From: Sthenelais limicola
Taxonomy: Eukaryota > Annelida > Polychaeta > Phyllodocida > Sigalionidae
Assembly (NCBI GenBank): GCA_942159475.1
Contig: OW804100.1
Location: 9,750,127-9,814,126, forward strand
Direction: 5' to 3'
Length of the DNA: 64,000 bases
A model generated the notes under the pieces. It made no database searches, was not told the DNA's origin, and worked only from the letters and a program-made list of their open reading frames with translations. Shown one piece after another: positions 27,901 through 40,756 of the stretch (position 1 is its first letter; the number at the start of each line of letters is the position of its first letter). A program made the position numbers and the translations under genes.

Positions 27901-28179
27901 CAAATGTTATTTTTTTCCCCTATACCAGGAATCTATCCCAGATAAGCATGCAGTTTGAAACGCTTTATCTTTGCTTTGGGAATGGTAAACCAGTATTGCC
28001 ACAAACTGTGAAAATCATAAAAACTAAATAGATTCTCTCGATATGTCAATGCTTTTTAAAAGAAACTTTTAGCATATATCCACTGTATTGTGCAGCACAT
28101 ATGAGTCGATATATTGCATCGAAAGGATATTTTTTTAACTTAACCCTGTAACATTTCGTCAAACATGGCTTCCCTCTTG

Positions 28180-28530
28180 GGACAGGAAGGAAGGCGGGCA
28201 TCTTCTATCCGCTCCATGCAGCACTGAGAGAGGACGCACTACAATAACAACTTATTTATCATTCATCGCCATAGCGGCCCCCTCTGAATCACCCAACTTA
28301 CTGCGCGCCGCCAGAAAACGCATAGATGGATTGCGGGTACGGCGTATGTCACGTGGCCACATAAGAGACTTCCGGCGGAGAGCCTTTTGCGTCATGCATT
28401 CTCCATTTTCTCCTGGCTGGATTTATATGCCGGTGATTACTTAGAATCTGACGCGGCCTCCTCGCTTGGGGCTAGATTGGGATAAATCTCTTGCAAAGTG
28501 TAGCCTTTGACCCGCTAACATTCATCACGA
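28180..28530. promoter_or_regulatory. GC-richer, CpG-containing enhancer-like block
   Basis: About 350 bp richer in GC and CpG than its flanks, with GCGCGCCGCC, GTCACGTGGCC (a perfect CACGTG E-box), a CATTCATCGCCATAGCGGCC segment and TTTATCATTCATC. No frame carries a recognisable protein. It could be an enhancer or an internal promoter; there is no clear TATA box or initiator to choose between them. The call rests on composition and motifs only. Confidence 0.25.
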
Positions 28531-28850
28531 TTTAGAAATACTTGCTGCTGGATTATGAGGTTTTCGTTGAATATGATACAAAAAGCTCTCTTTGTCAGCG
28601 TAAGCTTACCCCCTCTTTATCTGCAGCACATCTAACCTTGGTGTCGCCCATAAAGATAGCTTTTATCATAATAGAGTATCATTCGATTCGGTTACATTGT
28701 CCCATGCCTAAAATGTTGTTGGTATTCTATGATTATCTATCCTCAAACTTGCCCCAGCATAGTGCTGAGAACATTGTTCCAGATTCAGCAATGAATAATG
28801 AACCACGACTGTATTAATCTATCTGAATGCACCATTATTGAAGTAATAAG

Positions 28851-28876
28851 CCCCCCCTCCTCCTCCTCCTCCTCCC
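28851..28876. repeat. C run plus (TCC)n microsatellite
   Basis: Seven C residues lead into about six TCC units. It is a short simple-sequence tract. Confidence 0.9.
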
Positions 28877-30027
28877 CAGCATCTTTCCCCTTGAAGCACT
28901 TACAATATATCTAAATTATACCCGCATACAATAAAGGTCCCTTATGCACAACTAAACGCCGAACTCAAGTCTATGGATGTTATGTCCTGCTTTATTTGGT
29001 CGGTTGGGGACAAGCATAAACTAATGCATACTAATAATGGGTAATAATTCCTTGTGTGGTATGACATAATAACCATAAACAGTTACCTCACCTTTGGTCT
29101 CACTCCTCACTAGGGTCACACCATGGCTACTTCATCTGTCAACCGCAACCTCATTCAATTTCCATTTGTATGCTGCGCCCTACAACCACCATTCGCCCAT
29201 TAACGGGAACCAGTTATCTATTGACCATATAATTTTCCTGGGCTCCCTCATGAAAACGTTGGGAAGGGGGTTGTATACTTTTTCTTCGCCGGGCTGGAGC
29301 ATGAAAAGCCCCGCCAGCATTTCTCCGTACTGGCCGCTAAGTGCCCGTCTCGGAATCCGGGCGTGAGTAGGATATGGAAATGGGTGTAATGTCCTGGCGC
29401 CTCAGAGGCAATGCCAGTGGGGCATATCATTGCTGTGCCCTGGGGTGTTGAGATATGGCTTATGAAAAGGAATAGATTCGAATAATAACAATCCAGGTGT
29501 TGCTAATAGGACACACGCGCAGGTTTACTATGCAAGCTCGAGTTATCGGATGCTGTCAACAACCAAATATTTACAAGAGATGCGTACCCACTTCGTGTGT
29601 CTTCAGCCTGTGTTCTAATCTTTTGAAAGGCGATTGTTTATTAGCGATAGAGGGCTCTTGCATGTGATCTAGTTTGAGATATAAAGAAGATATAGCACTT
29701 AGCATTAGAGAAGATGTTCTTTAATCATCGCTTAATGAGACAAAGTCGCCTGTTCATCCGATTTAATGTTGGTCTCGTTATGTCAAACAAAGGGGAAAGG
29801 AAATTTTACAGCAAGCATGTCAAAGCTCATTATCCTTTGATCTCCCTCTTATATATACACTTCGGATTTGACTTATACAGATGTTTCATATGGTCCATTA
29901 TTATACTACAGTACTCAGATATAATTTGAAGATAATAAAACCCAGTAATGGTCGGCGGGGCAAGCTCACTACATTGATTATAATTATTCATTAGTTCTAT
30001 AGAGTACGCTGACAAATATGCCCCCTA

Positions 30028-30680
30028 CGCAGTCGCAAATTGGGCTCAGCGCCAATTTGCAGCGAATTTGGATTTTGTTAGCGTCAATTCGCTAATGTAT
30101 GAAGACCATAGCGACAGTTCGTCTGTCATAGCACCACTTGTCGCTGCTGACATTAGCGGCTCTCCAACACGTTGGTGGTTCCTTACTAAATAAATTACTA
30201 CGGTCAAATCATGCCGTTATGTTGATCATTATTTATATCATCCATGTTAACATTTTAAAAAAAAAATCTCCAGTACCTTATCAGGGCTAAGACATAGCCT
30301 TTCATATGTGAGACATCCTAGAGACCTGCACTGGGAAAGCGAATCTATGATTTCCCAGGATGTCCCAGTATTTATGTCAGAAAATCACAACATTAACAAT
30401 ACATATAGCAAAAAAGTAAAGCTTCTTGAAACACATTTATTATTTATATGGCGAATAGATATGGTTGTGCTAGGTACATCCCGAGAATTATACAATATTT
30501 TCTGTATTAAGAAAATGGCGGACTGCTAAACATTCAAATCGTCTCCAAAGTTTGCCTTTGTGTGATTGGATAAGTCGACCAATTCTGAGATCGCTAACAA
30601 TAGCGATTTCACAGGCGAACTTTCGCTAATGATCTGAATTCGCTAGTTCCTGAATTCTCTAATGTGTGTAGGTGCACGCT
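30028..30680. mobile_element. Degenerate non-autonomous DNA transposon (MITE-like) with inverted ends
   Basis: The two ends carry related inverted sequences. The left part (about 30085-30160) has TTAGCGTCAATTCGCTAATG, then AGACCATAGCGACAGTTCGT followed by CTGTCATAGC. The reverse complement of the right part (about 30590-30655) reads AGATCATTAGCGAAAGTTCG then CCTGTGAAATCGC. They align over at least 30 bp with a few mismatches. The terminal zones are packed with GCGA/TCGC/CGCTA words that are otherwise rare nearby, while the 400-bp interior is plain AT-rich DNA with no transposase frame. The boundaries and target-site duplication are not resolved. The style recalls PIF/Harbinger-type MITEs of frogs, which is a recollection rather than a match I could test. 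Confidence 0.55.
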
Positions 30681-31039
30681 ATAAAATGTGACATGTGCGA
30701 TTACACTGTGCTGAACAAACCGTCACCGCCATGATAGCCAGTGTTGATGATGAACAATTAAATTATCTCATCCCATGTTTTATGGATATGGTCGGTGACT
30801 AGGGTCTATACCTGATGGCATTATGCTTTATCTGCAGCCTTTACCGACCCGTCTTTAATACCAAGGAAGGACAAGTCACGGGCCAGGTCAGTTGTAATTA
30901 GATAGTGGGACCCCATTTCTTCATCACGACGCTGTTGCCTGTGATGATGACAGTCATTACACCAGTCACCAGGCCTGCAATACAGACCAATAGACGGCCA
31001 CATGGCATCTAGGTCTCCCAGGCTGAGATTATCTTATAA

Positions 31040-31150
31040 GAGGGCTGCCAGAGCGGAGCTTACAGAGCCCCTTTGATGAATAATTCCTGGCTTAGAATGC
31101 CATTAACCTCTGAAGCAATGCAGGGACATTTTGTTATTCAAAAATGATTG
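31040..31150. promoter_or_regulatory. Small enhancer-like block
   Basis: It contains CCCCTTTGATGAA (TCF/LEF-type core CTTTGAT), GAATAATTCC, GCCATTAACC and ATTCAAAAATGATTG in about 100 bp of repeat-free sequence. Conservation is suspected from texture only. Confidence 0.2.
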
Positions 31151-33779
31151 CGCGCCCCTATCTGAAATGTACGGGTGTGGCATCGGACCTATATGTCCAA
31201 GATTGCCTCCGGTGCCGGACGGAAAATTGGACCTAATATGGATCAGTGTTATTGATAGGGAATTTGCGATAAGTGGCTCCGTTGGGAATGAAACTTTGGG
31301 CCTTCATATTTGATATCCAACTTTATTCAAGGGCTGTTGCGGTCCGCCATTTAAGGAATGTATGAACTTCATTTCCTTGGCGGGCCTACCATTAGATCCA
31401 CTTAGAAACGATATTTAATCATTCTTTCCTAGAACTAAGCGGGCATACACATGAGCTGAAATCCTGATACTGCCTCATTCTTCAAGGGGTTTTCTTAGAA
31501 GCTGGCAGGTGCTTTTACCGTGCAGGGATGATTCAGATTTGCCCATATTGAAGCTGCCACCATCATTCCTTAATTGATAAACGCAGAGATGGAGCACGAG
31601 CGAAGCTTTTCAGTCCATAACCGAGTATTAATTTATCACTTTAATCCAAATATTATAGACGACCTCTACGTCAGAAGACTCCCTTTGTGGGCACTCTCCG
31701 AAACGTTAGGAAATGAAATAAAATTTATGAGTCGGCAAACTAATTGTGGATTTAATTATCCGATAGGAAAATTCGTGACAGGTTGTAAGAGAAAGAACTA
31801 GTATGTGTAGTACAGTATATATATAAAGGGTAAATCTGAAACTTGAGAGATTACACTAGATCAGTGATGGATATAAAGGAACGCGGGAGATTGTTTTGTT
31901 CAGTCGAATCCATGATCATTGTTTTTGTGTCTTGCCGGCCTTCTAGCCACAGATATGTTCAATCTATTGCTGAAAATTGTTGAGACGCTATGAACCATAA
32001 ATCTATACATATATGACAACTATTATATTAGATTAGGAAATTATTTGTTTGCCAATGTGTTACACAGGAAGGAGTTGACAAGCTATTACCTTAAAGTGGA
32101 CATAATGTACTAACAGGAATAAAGACAACTACTAGTGCTAATATGAAAACATGAGTTAAGTAGATAACGCAAGTATGATCAAAACGACAATAATCAATTC
32201 CCATATACTATCAATATGGAGATAAACCGGTACAGACAGTACACAAATGGTAAGTTCGTGTTCGTAGAAGAATTACAAAATCTGGATAAGAGAATCTGGA
32301 TCGATTTGTGACTAAAAATTTGAAGAAAATTAAAGGTTCACGCTAACCACTCGGGTATTCAATCTTTGTTTAAATATATTGTATGGGTCCATTGCGTAAA
32401 CCCGTGGTCTATATCCCAACAAACTGGATTATCGCACATGTCACATCCGATACACGTCGCAATGAGATCGCTCATACATATTCATGACTCTAGTTCGGTC
32501 AAAGGAGGAGGGGTCAAGGCATTTGACCCCGATACACATGCCAGGCGTCTCATCTTCAAAGGTGTCCTTGATTTTCTGAACCGATTCCCTTCCTCCTGAT
32601 TCATTATGATTCATAGCAAAAACATACTGCTTGACGAACATGCACCAGGCGAGAGAAGGATTGGACGAGACGAGGAGATTCTGGGTGAAGAATAAATCAT
32701 GTGCTACATTCCGGGCTACATTCTGGTTAGAATTATTATGGCATTGTGGGATGGCGTGAGCAGGTCGTGTATGAGGCCACCGCAGGGGGCGCTGTATGCA
32801 TCTACTCCTTTCTCTTGTCTATTTTATCTTCGCTCGATGCCTTTGTAGAGCTTTCAAGTCATGTCATACCTGTAGTCTTGCAGGCCATATATATCCCTTT
32901 ACACATGATACACTATGGAATACATGTACATACACGCGCATGTGCACTACACTTCTTGTGGTAATGTTGGGCCCGTCTCGTCCTATTAATGGAGGATATG
33001 TTTCCGAAACAAGATTCTGAAAATAAATATATATAATGCTTTACATAAATTGATACGTTGGCCTATTCCTAATGTCAGTATATATATCTCAAAATACTTA
33101 AAACATTTCTGACGAAAATACCTATGGCACATAATATCCTTCCTAAATACTTGGGGAAAGACGATCAGCAGATCTAGATGATACCTACCAGATCTATTTC
33201 ACGTTTGTTTTTTGGAACATTGGCGAGACTTTCGGACTTGATCTCTTGTGATGGGAGACGAAGAATAAGTGACTTTATAATATTTCTAATACAACTATCA
33301 TGAGTAAGTTGGGTCAGAATGGGTGAAGATGCGCTATGTGGAATACAGGTGACTGGACACAAGACCAGGAGTACCAGTAGTACCGATATGTGCGTGCATG
33401 AATCATGCTGTCTCATACTCAATAATCATGCACGCTATCTTGCCCTGCTCGGCTAAATATTTGAACAAATACATGTGGTATCGACGTTTTATCAGGGTTA
33501 AGGTGAGACACATTACTTTGTACTCAAGTAATGTGTATCTGTATCTGCAACAAAGACCTCTTTGGGTCGTCCATTTAGAGTCTCCACTAAAGCACAATCA
33601 TGAGTTCCTACTACACCAAAATGTCTCTTGCCCAGGCGTTCCCAGGGCTAGCAGGGGACCTGGGACACTAAACAAAACAATCAGTGTTTAAAGACTTTCA
33701 TGATGATATGGCCCAGTCGATGTCCGCGAGCCCTTGCTAGATGTACGATTAAATACTTCATTTAAAGATGGTCAGCCGT

Positions 33780-33808
33780 GGGGGGGGGGGGGGGGCGGGG
33801 GGGGGGGG
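33780..33808. repeat. Interrupted poly-G run (G16-C-G12)
   Basis: Sixteen G, one C, then twelve G. It can form a G-quadruplex on this strand and is likely to be length-variable. Confidence 0.95.
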
Positions 33809-34048
33809 CAATAGCCTGGCGGGAAGGGCGGAATGCAGGCGCTGTGGCTGAGGTGATTTTTTCTGCTTGTTGTTGATCCCTGGAGGAGAAGATGTGGCCC
33901 CGAGCTGCACACAACATTCTACTCGCACGTCACTCGTCCAAACTTTTCCTACGCTCAATCACGAGATGTAGTGGAAATAGTTGAACTTTAAAGTTCTCAA
34001 AATAATACGAGCTTAATAGTATTGGTGAGTGCAAAAGATTATCTCAAC

Positions 34049-34070
34049 TATTATTATTATTATTATTATT
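34049..34070. repeat. (ATT)n microsatellite
   Basis: Seven perfect TAT/ATT units between CAAC and GAAAC. Confidence 0.95.
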
Positions 34071-35499
34071 GAAACTTTTTTTCCGTTTGGTTTTACATAT
34101 TACATAACAACTATCTGGAAATAGGTCTTGCGTCTCTGCCATTGGCAGCTCTTCTGGCGAGACCTCCTACTTCTAAAGTGTCTAGTACATATCAAAACAA
34201 AACAAAATATATATAAACATGCAGTGACCACTAGAATAGTGGGGGCTAAGTAGCCTCGCAGTCTAACATACAATTCGTTATTTGGTGTCTTATTACATGC
34301 ATTTATTTTGCTCTTAAAACACCCGCATACATTCACGATACGTTATAAATTGTGTAGACAGGGAGAATACAATCTTCTTGTCATACATACACATACATTG
34401 GGAAATATAATATGTGTGGTACACAAGTTTCTAGACCACACGTATTAAATGTCACTATCCTTTCTAATGGTAGTAGTTGTAGGGATTACGTTTTAGATCT
34501 CATTAAGTAGGGATTGATTTTATTTTTAGACAGGAGTGTTGAAGTTTCTAATAAAATTACCTTCGATGATATTGAAAATTAGCTTTTAATGTAGTTCTAA
34601 TAATCGTGGTCATAATGCTTTTACGTGTCAGTATAAGCATAATTATGTATGAAATGAACTCTCATTAATTCTCCCTTCTGACCACATTCAAAATATATAT
34701 AACATATAACCCCCTATAATAGAACAATACACATATTGTATCCTTTGATTTTCTTACCTCTCTTTCAATATATCAACATTTTATATTATATTTCACAATA
34801 GGGTACAATAGGAAGGATATCAATATCTTAGATTCTGTCGAACTGGCGGGGCGATATTGAGGCCTAGGGATCCGTACATTATTAACAACTCGCACCTCCC
34901 AATGCTCAATCGTTCACAAACAGATATAACGCACACAGTATCTTATTGAAGGCAGCATCAATTATACATAACTGAGGAACAGGCTCGGCACCGGTGTATG
35001 TCCATCTCAGCGGAAATACATATGTGCAGCTTCGCCATTCACACACCACTTTGTATGTTCATGCCGGAAGTCTTACCACGTCAATATCCATAAAACTGTA
35101 ATGTTTGTCAGTTATGGTCTTGTGATGTATCCTCCTTCTCGGGTTTTACATTTGGACCTTTAGCACCATATCCTTTTCATGACATGAGGAGTAACAATAT
35201 ATTGATAATTTGCGTACATTCTGTTACTATCACTGTATTCCTAATGGTCTAACTCCAATGTTTCTGCTCGAAATCCCTCCGAATAAGGATGTTTTCCCTA
35301 TTCCCAGTAAGCAACATTCTCACAGAAGATCCCTTTATGATTTGAATCCCAAGTCCACTCTGGTATAGAATAACACACACAAAGAATTGTAATTAATAAA
35401 CCTTCACCAATGGTTGAAACTTATTATGAAACTGGATCTTCAACTACTGGATCCCCTCTATAAGGAATATTTAAAGGTACGCTTAGTATCTCTTTGCCT

Positions 35500-35860
35500 A
35501 AGATAGCACCGGCAAACAAAGGCTGATCACCCAGCCAAAGACGTCCTTGCAGCCCTTCAGAGAAGTCTTCCAGGTCAAGTGCACAATCACGCCAAAGAGA
35601 TTAGAGAGATAAGAAGAGCGCCGGAGACAAATGAGGGGAGAATTAGTCCCATTCAAAATGCAGACAGAGCTTTCCATGTTTCACGGTCCCGAGCGCCCAC
35701 GAGGCCAAAGGGACAAAAAGATAAGAGATAACAATCCACGGCTCTTCTCCTGATGAATCAATTACTGTGGTCGTAATGTGCTAATGACTTGAAGCCATCA
35801 AAAGAGTGTAGCCCTACTGAGATTGTTGTCATCATTTTCCGGAGGGAAACTCTACTTTGT
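35500..35860. promoter_or_regulatory. Candidate enhancer, about 0.9-1.2 kb upstream of the 63-bp exon
   Basis: A repeat-free stretch with higher GC than its flanks. It contains two close GATA sites (AAAGATAAGAGATAACAAT), a second AGAGATAAGA, GATGAATCAATTACTG, GTGCTAATGACTT, and CACGAGG/CGCC words. No frame gives a recognisable protein. The density of GATA and homeodomain cores resembles a developmental enhancer. This is inference without alignment. Confidence 0.3.
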
Positions 35861-36701
35861 AAAAGTTGTTATTGTTTCTGGAAGTCATCGTTTTGCCCCC
35901 GAAAAATGTGCAGGTTTGCCTGCACAAACACGATTGCTTTAGTTGCTCACCGTGGTGTTGGGATAGATGCGTAGTACCTTTATCCACTCATGCAAAAATA
36001 AAGCCTCCTAAAGCCTATATATATGAAATCAGATATTTTAAGCCAAGGAGCCCGAAGGCATTTTCATCCTCTGAGACTTGATGGTTGGGGAAGCATACAA
36101 AGGATTTTCTTGGCAGTTCATACCATTATAACCTGACAAAACAAATCACTCTCTGTCCATAGCCAACTCATGACTTCCAAAGTCAGTTCGTGCTACTGCG
36201 CTTTCAAAGCCAATGCCAAGGATCCTGAGGTCGTGTTATGCCAGCTTGGATACAATTCATTTGGTTTTACTTAATAGATTTCCCCCAAAACGGTTCTGAA
36301 TCTTTTCATGTTACACTTTGAAAATCATGATTATAGGGTGTTTGTGTTCAAAAGATATCGATATGTCCGACTATAGTAAATGAATCTACTTGATCGATGT
36401 GTTTCTGTGACAAAAGAAGCAAACAAAGGAGTCGAAAGTATTGAGGATGAACAAAAACGAAGTACTCGGTCTTCATCAAAATAGACATGACTATGGCAGT
36501 CTATAAAATGTAATAGTGCATTAAAACTCGAGTAACATATGAGGCTTTCATTCATCAGCGTATATACCTGGTATCTTTTCTATATCAAGAAAGTAAATGT
36601 TAACATTAATACCTGAATTCCTATCAATCGCTAGTTAACGCACATTAACGACGCGAAATATCCAGTTCAGTTAAATCAATGCCTCTGCTTTTCCATTCTA
36701 G

Positions 36702-36764
36702 GTGAAGCCAATTCAGAGGGAAACGAAGATTCCTCGCAAGGGGACGGACCCGAATTAGGTCAAG
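36702..36764 (+). CDS. 63-bp phase 1-1 exon, acidic Ser/Glu/Gly-rich linker
   Basis: The acceptor tract TGCCTCTGCTTTTCCATTCTAG precedes it (shown here as the pieces TGCCTCTGCTTTT and CCATTCTAG) and the donor is AAG/GTATGT (36765). Joined to the A left by the zinc-finger exon, the first two bases complete AGT (Ser). The exon then reads EANSEGNEDSS and QGDGPELGQ with one G left over, so it starts and ends in phase 1. It would extend the linker after the finger with an acidic, disordered segment having no cysteines or hydrophobic core. Its length is divisible by three, so it can be skipped cleanly. TGC trinucleotides lie in the tract about 14 and 20 nt upstream. I rely on splice sites, phase and composition, since no homology is recognised. 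Confidence 0.7.
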
Positions 36765-38374
36765 GTATGTATAATTTTTTCATGTTTTAGAATATCATCA
36801 AAAGAAATCAAGTTTGGAGCTATATAGAACAACTGAACAGGAGTGAATATCGCGGTCAAAGCCTCTTGAGGTAATGGCATATTGTAGGTTTGGCAGCAGG
36901 TATGCATGGAGATGTATTCATACTATTAGGCGTGTCTGCGTTTGAGTATCCATTCAATAGGGTCTATAGTATTGTGCCATAAAATGGTCACTTAACCCGA
37001 TGTAAAATTGTCGCAGATGAAAGGCACACTATGCACTCAACGCTTACTTATTCTCTTATATGAAAGAAGTAGTGGACAGAGGGAATTGCTATTGTTTGTC
37101 ATGAGAAGCCTGGTCGCACTATCAGGATATCAATACTGCAGGTCTACTGGTCGTGTAGCTTAAGGGGATGGCCACAATGCCATGAATGCGTAGTACCCAA
37201 GGCACAATGATTCTTTATGAATGGGACGGCAGCGAACCTCGTAGATTCTCCTCTACGTCCGCGTCCTGCTTTAAGACTCAAGACTTGGAATCACAAAACG
37301 AGGTCGCGAAATCTACGATTTGGGGAATGAATCAAAATCAGTATGAAAAATATGAATGTGGATGACGTACGAAAATTAATTCTTCAAAATTAATGATTTG
37401 TCTGTCATGATATCGACACAGCGCTGGGTGACGGTTTTTATGCTATACCTCCATCTTTCAACTGTTATTTTTATGTGATGTATACGTCTAGTAATAACCA
37501 TGTCGTCTTGGAATCATACACATTAGTCGAATGTAAATAATTATGGTTCTAGTTTTCGAATATTGTTATATCGTTGAAGATCAGCTCGGACTGAGAACAA
37601 TGTATCTTACATAATGTTTGGCTGAATACAAACTTTAAAACAAAAACGGCCGTGATTCACGGTGCTATAATGATCCAACGTTAACTAACAAAACCAATGA
37701 TTTTAACTGCACGAAGTAGGCCCATGCGGATAAGATAATTGTGCAACACCCGCTCTATTGTAGGATTCAAAAGGTTTAACATTTGACAATTGCCAATAGT
37801 CGTTTCACAAAATAATAAACCAACTGAAAACTATCCCGATGTTCCAAAACAATATATAGCTTAGTTGTACGTAAGTAAGAGTCACGGATTCAGTTGTTAC
37901 ATTAGGAGTTATTTCTGCCACTTGTAAACAGACAGCGAGACAGGAATATAAGTGCGGTATGTATAGACTACCAATATCAAAAGGCATATAAATCACTAGA
38001 CCTGCAGGAGGCCTACCAAGTCTCCTTCTCTTATACTGATGTTACTCGTGAAACTAACAAAATTGTTCAGCCTTGTGTAGGAGTCAGCTTATACAGTGTA
38101 ACTTGTCCGTCCGTAATTTGAGTCTCTGATTCCTTGGAGGTGCAGCGAAGGAAAATTGGCGGACCTGGACCCCAGCCCTGCATTAATGTATTGTAGTTAG
38201 TTATAACCTCTTATCTCATACCTCCAACTGAGAAAAAGGTACATACAGCGATTGCTTCACGACGTGCCTCGTAAATTTATCGAGTGATTTGCAGCAGTTA
38301 TTTTTATGAGTTGTATTTCCCTGAACTATGTGTTTCCGGTTTCAACAACTCTATTACTTTAGGAAAGAAATGCA

Positions 38375-38399
38375 GTGTGTGTGTGTGGGGGGGGGGGGG
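38375..38399. repeat. (GT)6 followed by G13
   Basis: Six GT units run into thirteen G residues. It is a compound simple repeat. Confidence 0.95.
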
Positions 38400-39299
38400 T
38401 CGTGTGATGAAAGCATACATTCCCCTGAAATAGAGGATAATATATCCTGTCATTATGATCATGCATATTATGCAAGGCGGATTGATCAGGGAGGTAGAAC
38501 TTTAGCTGGTGGTGCCTTCAAAACGCCCGACGAGAATTGTATCATTGAAATGATAACTTGCTTTATAGTAGAGGCAATCCTTTGATTAGACGTGTCATGG
38601 TGTTACCTGTGGCATTACCTGTATTTTAAATTACAATTAGAATACTGGGTCCCTGTCTTAGTGTGATTATCTAAGAAGTCTCTGCTATGTGAATTGAGAT
38701 GTCACCTATATGCATTTCTACTAGGTGGATAACCCGATACCTTCATAACAATGGGAACAGCTCGTAACCTCAAATGAAGCCTTCGCATGGAGATATGGAT
38801 TTCATTAATGGCGTTTTAAGGTGTCATATTTAACCATCCCATGGTGCATGTGACCATGCAGGGGTTTGTTCATATATTGGGGAAAGGAATGTACGGGCAT
38901 CAAGATATCGAGAAGGCGATATACTCGCCCAAATCACGTGTTACCACATATTTTCTTTTGTAGTTTACAAAAAGCGCTCATCCTATAGATGTTAGCACAT
39001 GTTTCCCTGGGTTCTATAAATAACGCCGTTGTCGGTAGTATTTACGAGGCACATCAATACAGGCATCTTCAGATGGTTTACAACCTTTGAATACTTATTA
39101 TGAACATGGGAAATCGATGCAGCAAGGACAACCGTTAAGTCAGCTTCAACAAGAGGTGCTGGATGAGTGGTAGATGGTTGTATGATTAGCTAAATGCTGT
39201 ATGGTTGTACTCATCAAGTCGATGATGTGCTCGGAGTTTATTGTTGTTCGGTCCACGTTCAACACCTTCAAAACCTGTCAAAATACCCTCAGTAACCTC

Positions 39300-39365
39300 C
39301 CGTCTTGGCAACCAGTCCTTAGCAACCAATCATAGCACAACCTGAGACCTCTGCCTAGCAACGAG
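39300..39365. promoter_or_regulatory. Cluster of RFX-type half-sites with a CCAAT box
   Basis: Three GCAAC half-sites, TTGGCAACC (39305-39313), TAGCAACC (39320-39327) and CCTAGCAACG (39354-39363), lie on one strand within 60 bp. The middle one overlaps CCAATCA (39326-39332). RFX half-sites next to a CCAAT (NF-Y) box are a known arrangement in promoters and enhancers. No TATA box or exon is visible beside it, so an intronic enhancer is more likely than a promoter. Confidence 0.3.
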
Positions 39366-40099
39366 ACTGACTGAATGGGGGAGACAGTGTGAGTCGGAAT
39401 GTTGTTGGAGACCCCCAATGTGGTAGAATCACTTTGAAAAAGTTAACTCGTTACCACTGAATTGCTTACTGCACTGGATGATTACAAGCGTGAGAATCCA
39501 CTCGGAAAAAAGCATCGATGACAAGGCACTTTTTTTAAATACACAAATCTGACCTTTCCTGCACAAATTACTTTATTTCCTCTGGTTTGCTGTGAGTAAG
39601 GTGGCCAGAGTATCGGGAACCAATCGCTAAGTTTCTCCTATATAAATATACTTGTGGGATGGTGAATGTTATTAGGTTTGTGTCTGGACATTTCCTGTGG
39701 AAATATAAATGTGTATTCATCAATCAAATGTATCTTAAGGAATATACATTTTCAATGAGAAGTTCTATTTTGCAGTATAATCAAAGTACAGATCTTGCAT
39801 TGATCGGACATAAAATCTATCTACAACAATTGTGGCAGCATAAGATTGTCTTACGATGGCCTACCGTTGAAACATTAGGTGATATCAGGGTGATAGGGTT
39901 AGGAGGAATCTAGAAGACCTCGGAACCATTATTTAGCCTATAAAAAAGACGCCACTAAGGAAGAGATAGAATGACTGTGGCTTGCAGCAAAATGTCAATC
40001 TGGAGGAAAATGATAATGCATTGCCGACGATCTATATTAACACGTGTGTTTCCTTTTATAGAAACAATCAATGGTTCCTAGAATTTCTATGCCACACCC

Positions 40100-40530
40100 T
40101 GTGGAGAAATTTTAGTGTGCCTTAAATGTTCTCTGTCTCTCTGCCAGTTTGCAGCTTTTTCTTTTCTTGCCCAGTATGCTCTGGAGACAAAAATAGATCA
40201 TGAACTTTTGTTATCCCTTTGGGAGGGAGGCACCTCACTTGGAGACTTGACAAAGGGCGGAGAAAGGCGCGAAATGAAAGTCTCCATTATTTGTAGGTTC
40301 CAGTCCTGTTTACCCTGAGATCTTAACAGAGAATCATAATGTAAGCTTTAAAGCCCTTTTCTTCAGTTTTTAGTCTTCATCTCCATTGCAAAAAAGGCAC
40401 CTGTACTTGTTTGGAAAGAGGCATCATCATTCAAAAGACTCCTTGTTATGATTTGTTTAACCCACTCCCTGCCACTTGCCTTGGCAGATGCACCGCTTCC
40501 TATTGAATTTCGTAAATCACGGTAGGCTGG
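40100..40530. promoter_or_regulatory. Candidate enhancer-like non-coding block
   Basis: A repeat-free block with TTTGCAGC, CTTTGGGAGGG, GACTTGACAAAGGG (TCF-like CAAAG), GGCGGAGAAAGGCGCGAAAT (E2F-like GGCGCGAA), TCCATTATTTG and TTTGGAAAGAGGC. A short open frame across part of it (40115-40318) gives a translation with no recognisable domain. The call is by texture only. Confidence 0.22.
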
Positions 40531-40756
40531 CAAGCTGAATTAGGCCAACATGTTCCCAGCAGTTCTTATTGAAAAATGACTCTTATTGAAAAACATTGCT
40601 CTGTTGTAAAATACACAATATTATTTTATCATAACGTAATATCTAGGCAAGCGCGATTGCATTCCATGGCGTTTGATTATGATGCGATAACATGATAAAG
40701 GCCGATGCCAAGATCCCATTAGAATATTGGTTACCACACGTAAAAGAGAAATACCT

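Larger units (their letters stand above)
14183..36701 (+). other. Long intron (about 22.5 kb) between zinc-finger exon and 63-bp exon
   Basis: It begins with the GTGAGT donor of the finger exon and ends with TTCCATTCTAG before the 63-bp exon. I found no further coding exon compatible with phase 1. It holds a possible frame-breaking exon close to the donor, enhancer-like blocks, a MITE-like element, C and G tracts and small duplications, listed separately. The rest I read as ordinary AT-rich intronic DNA. Confidence 0.65.
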
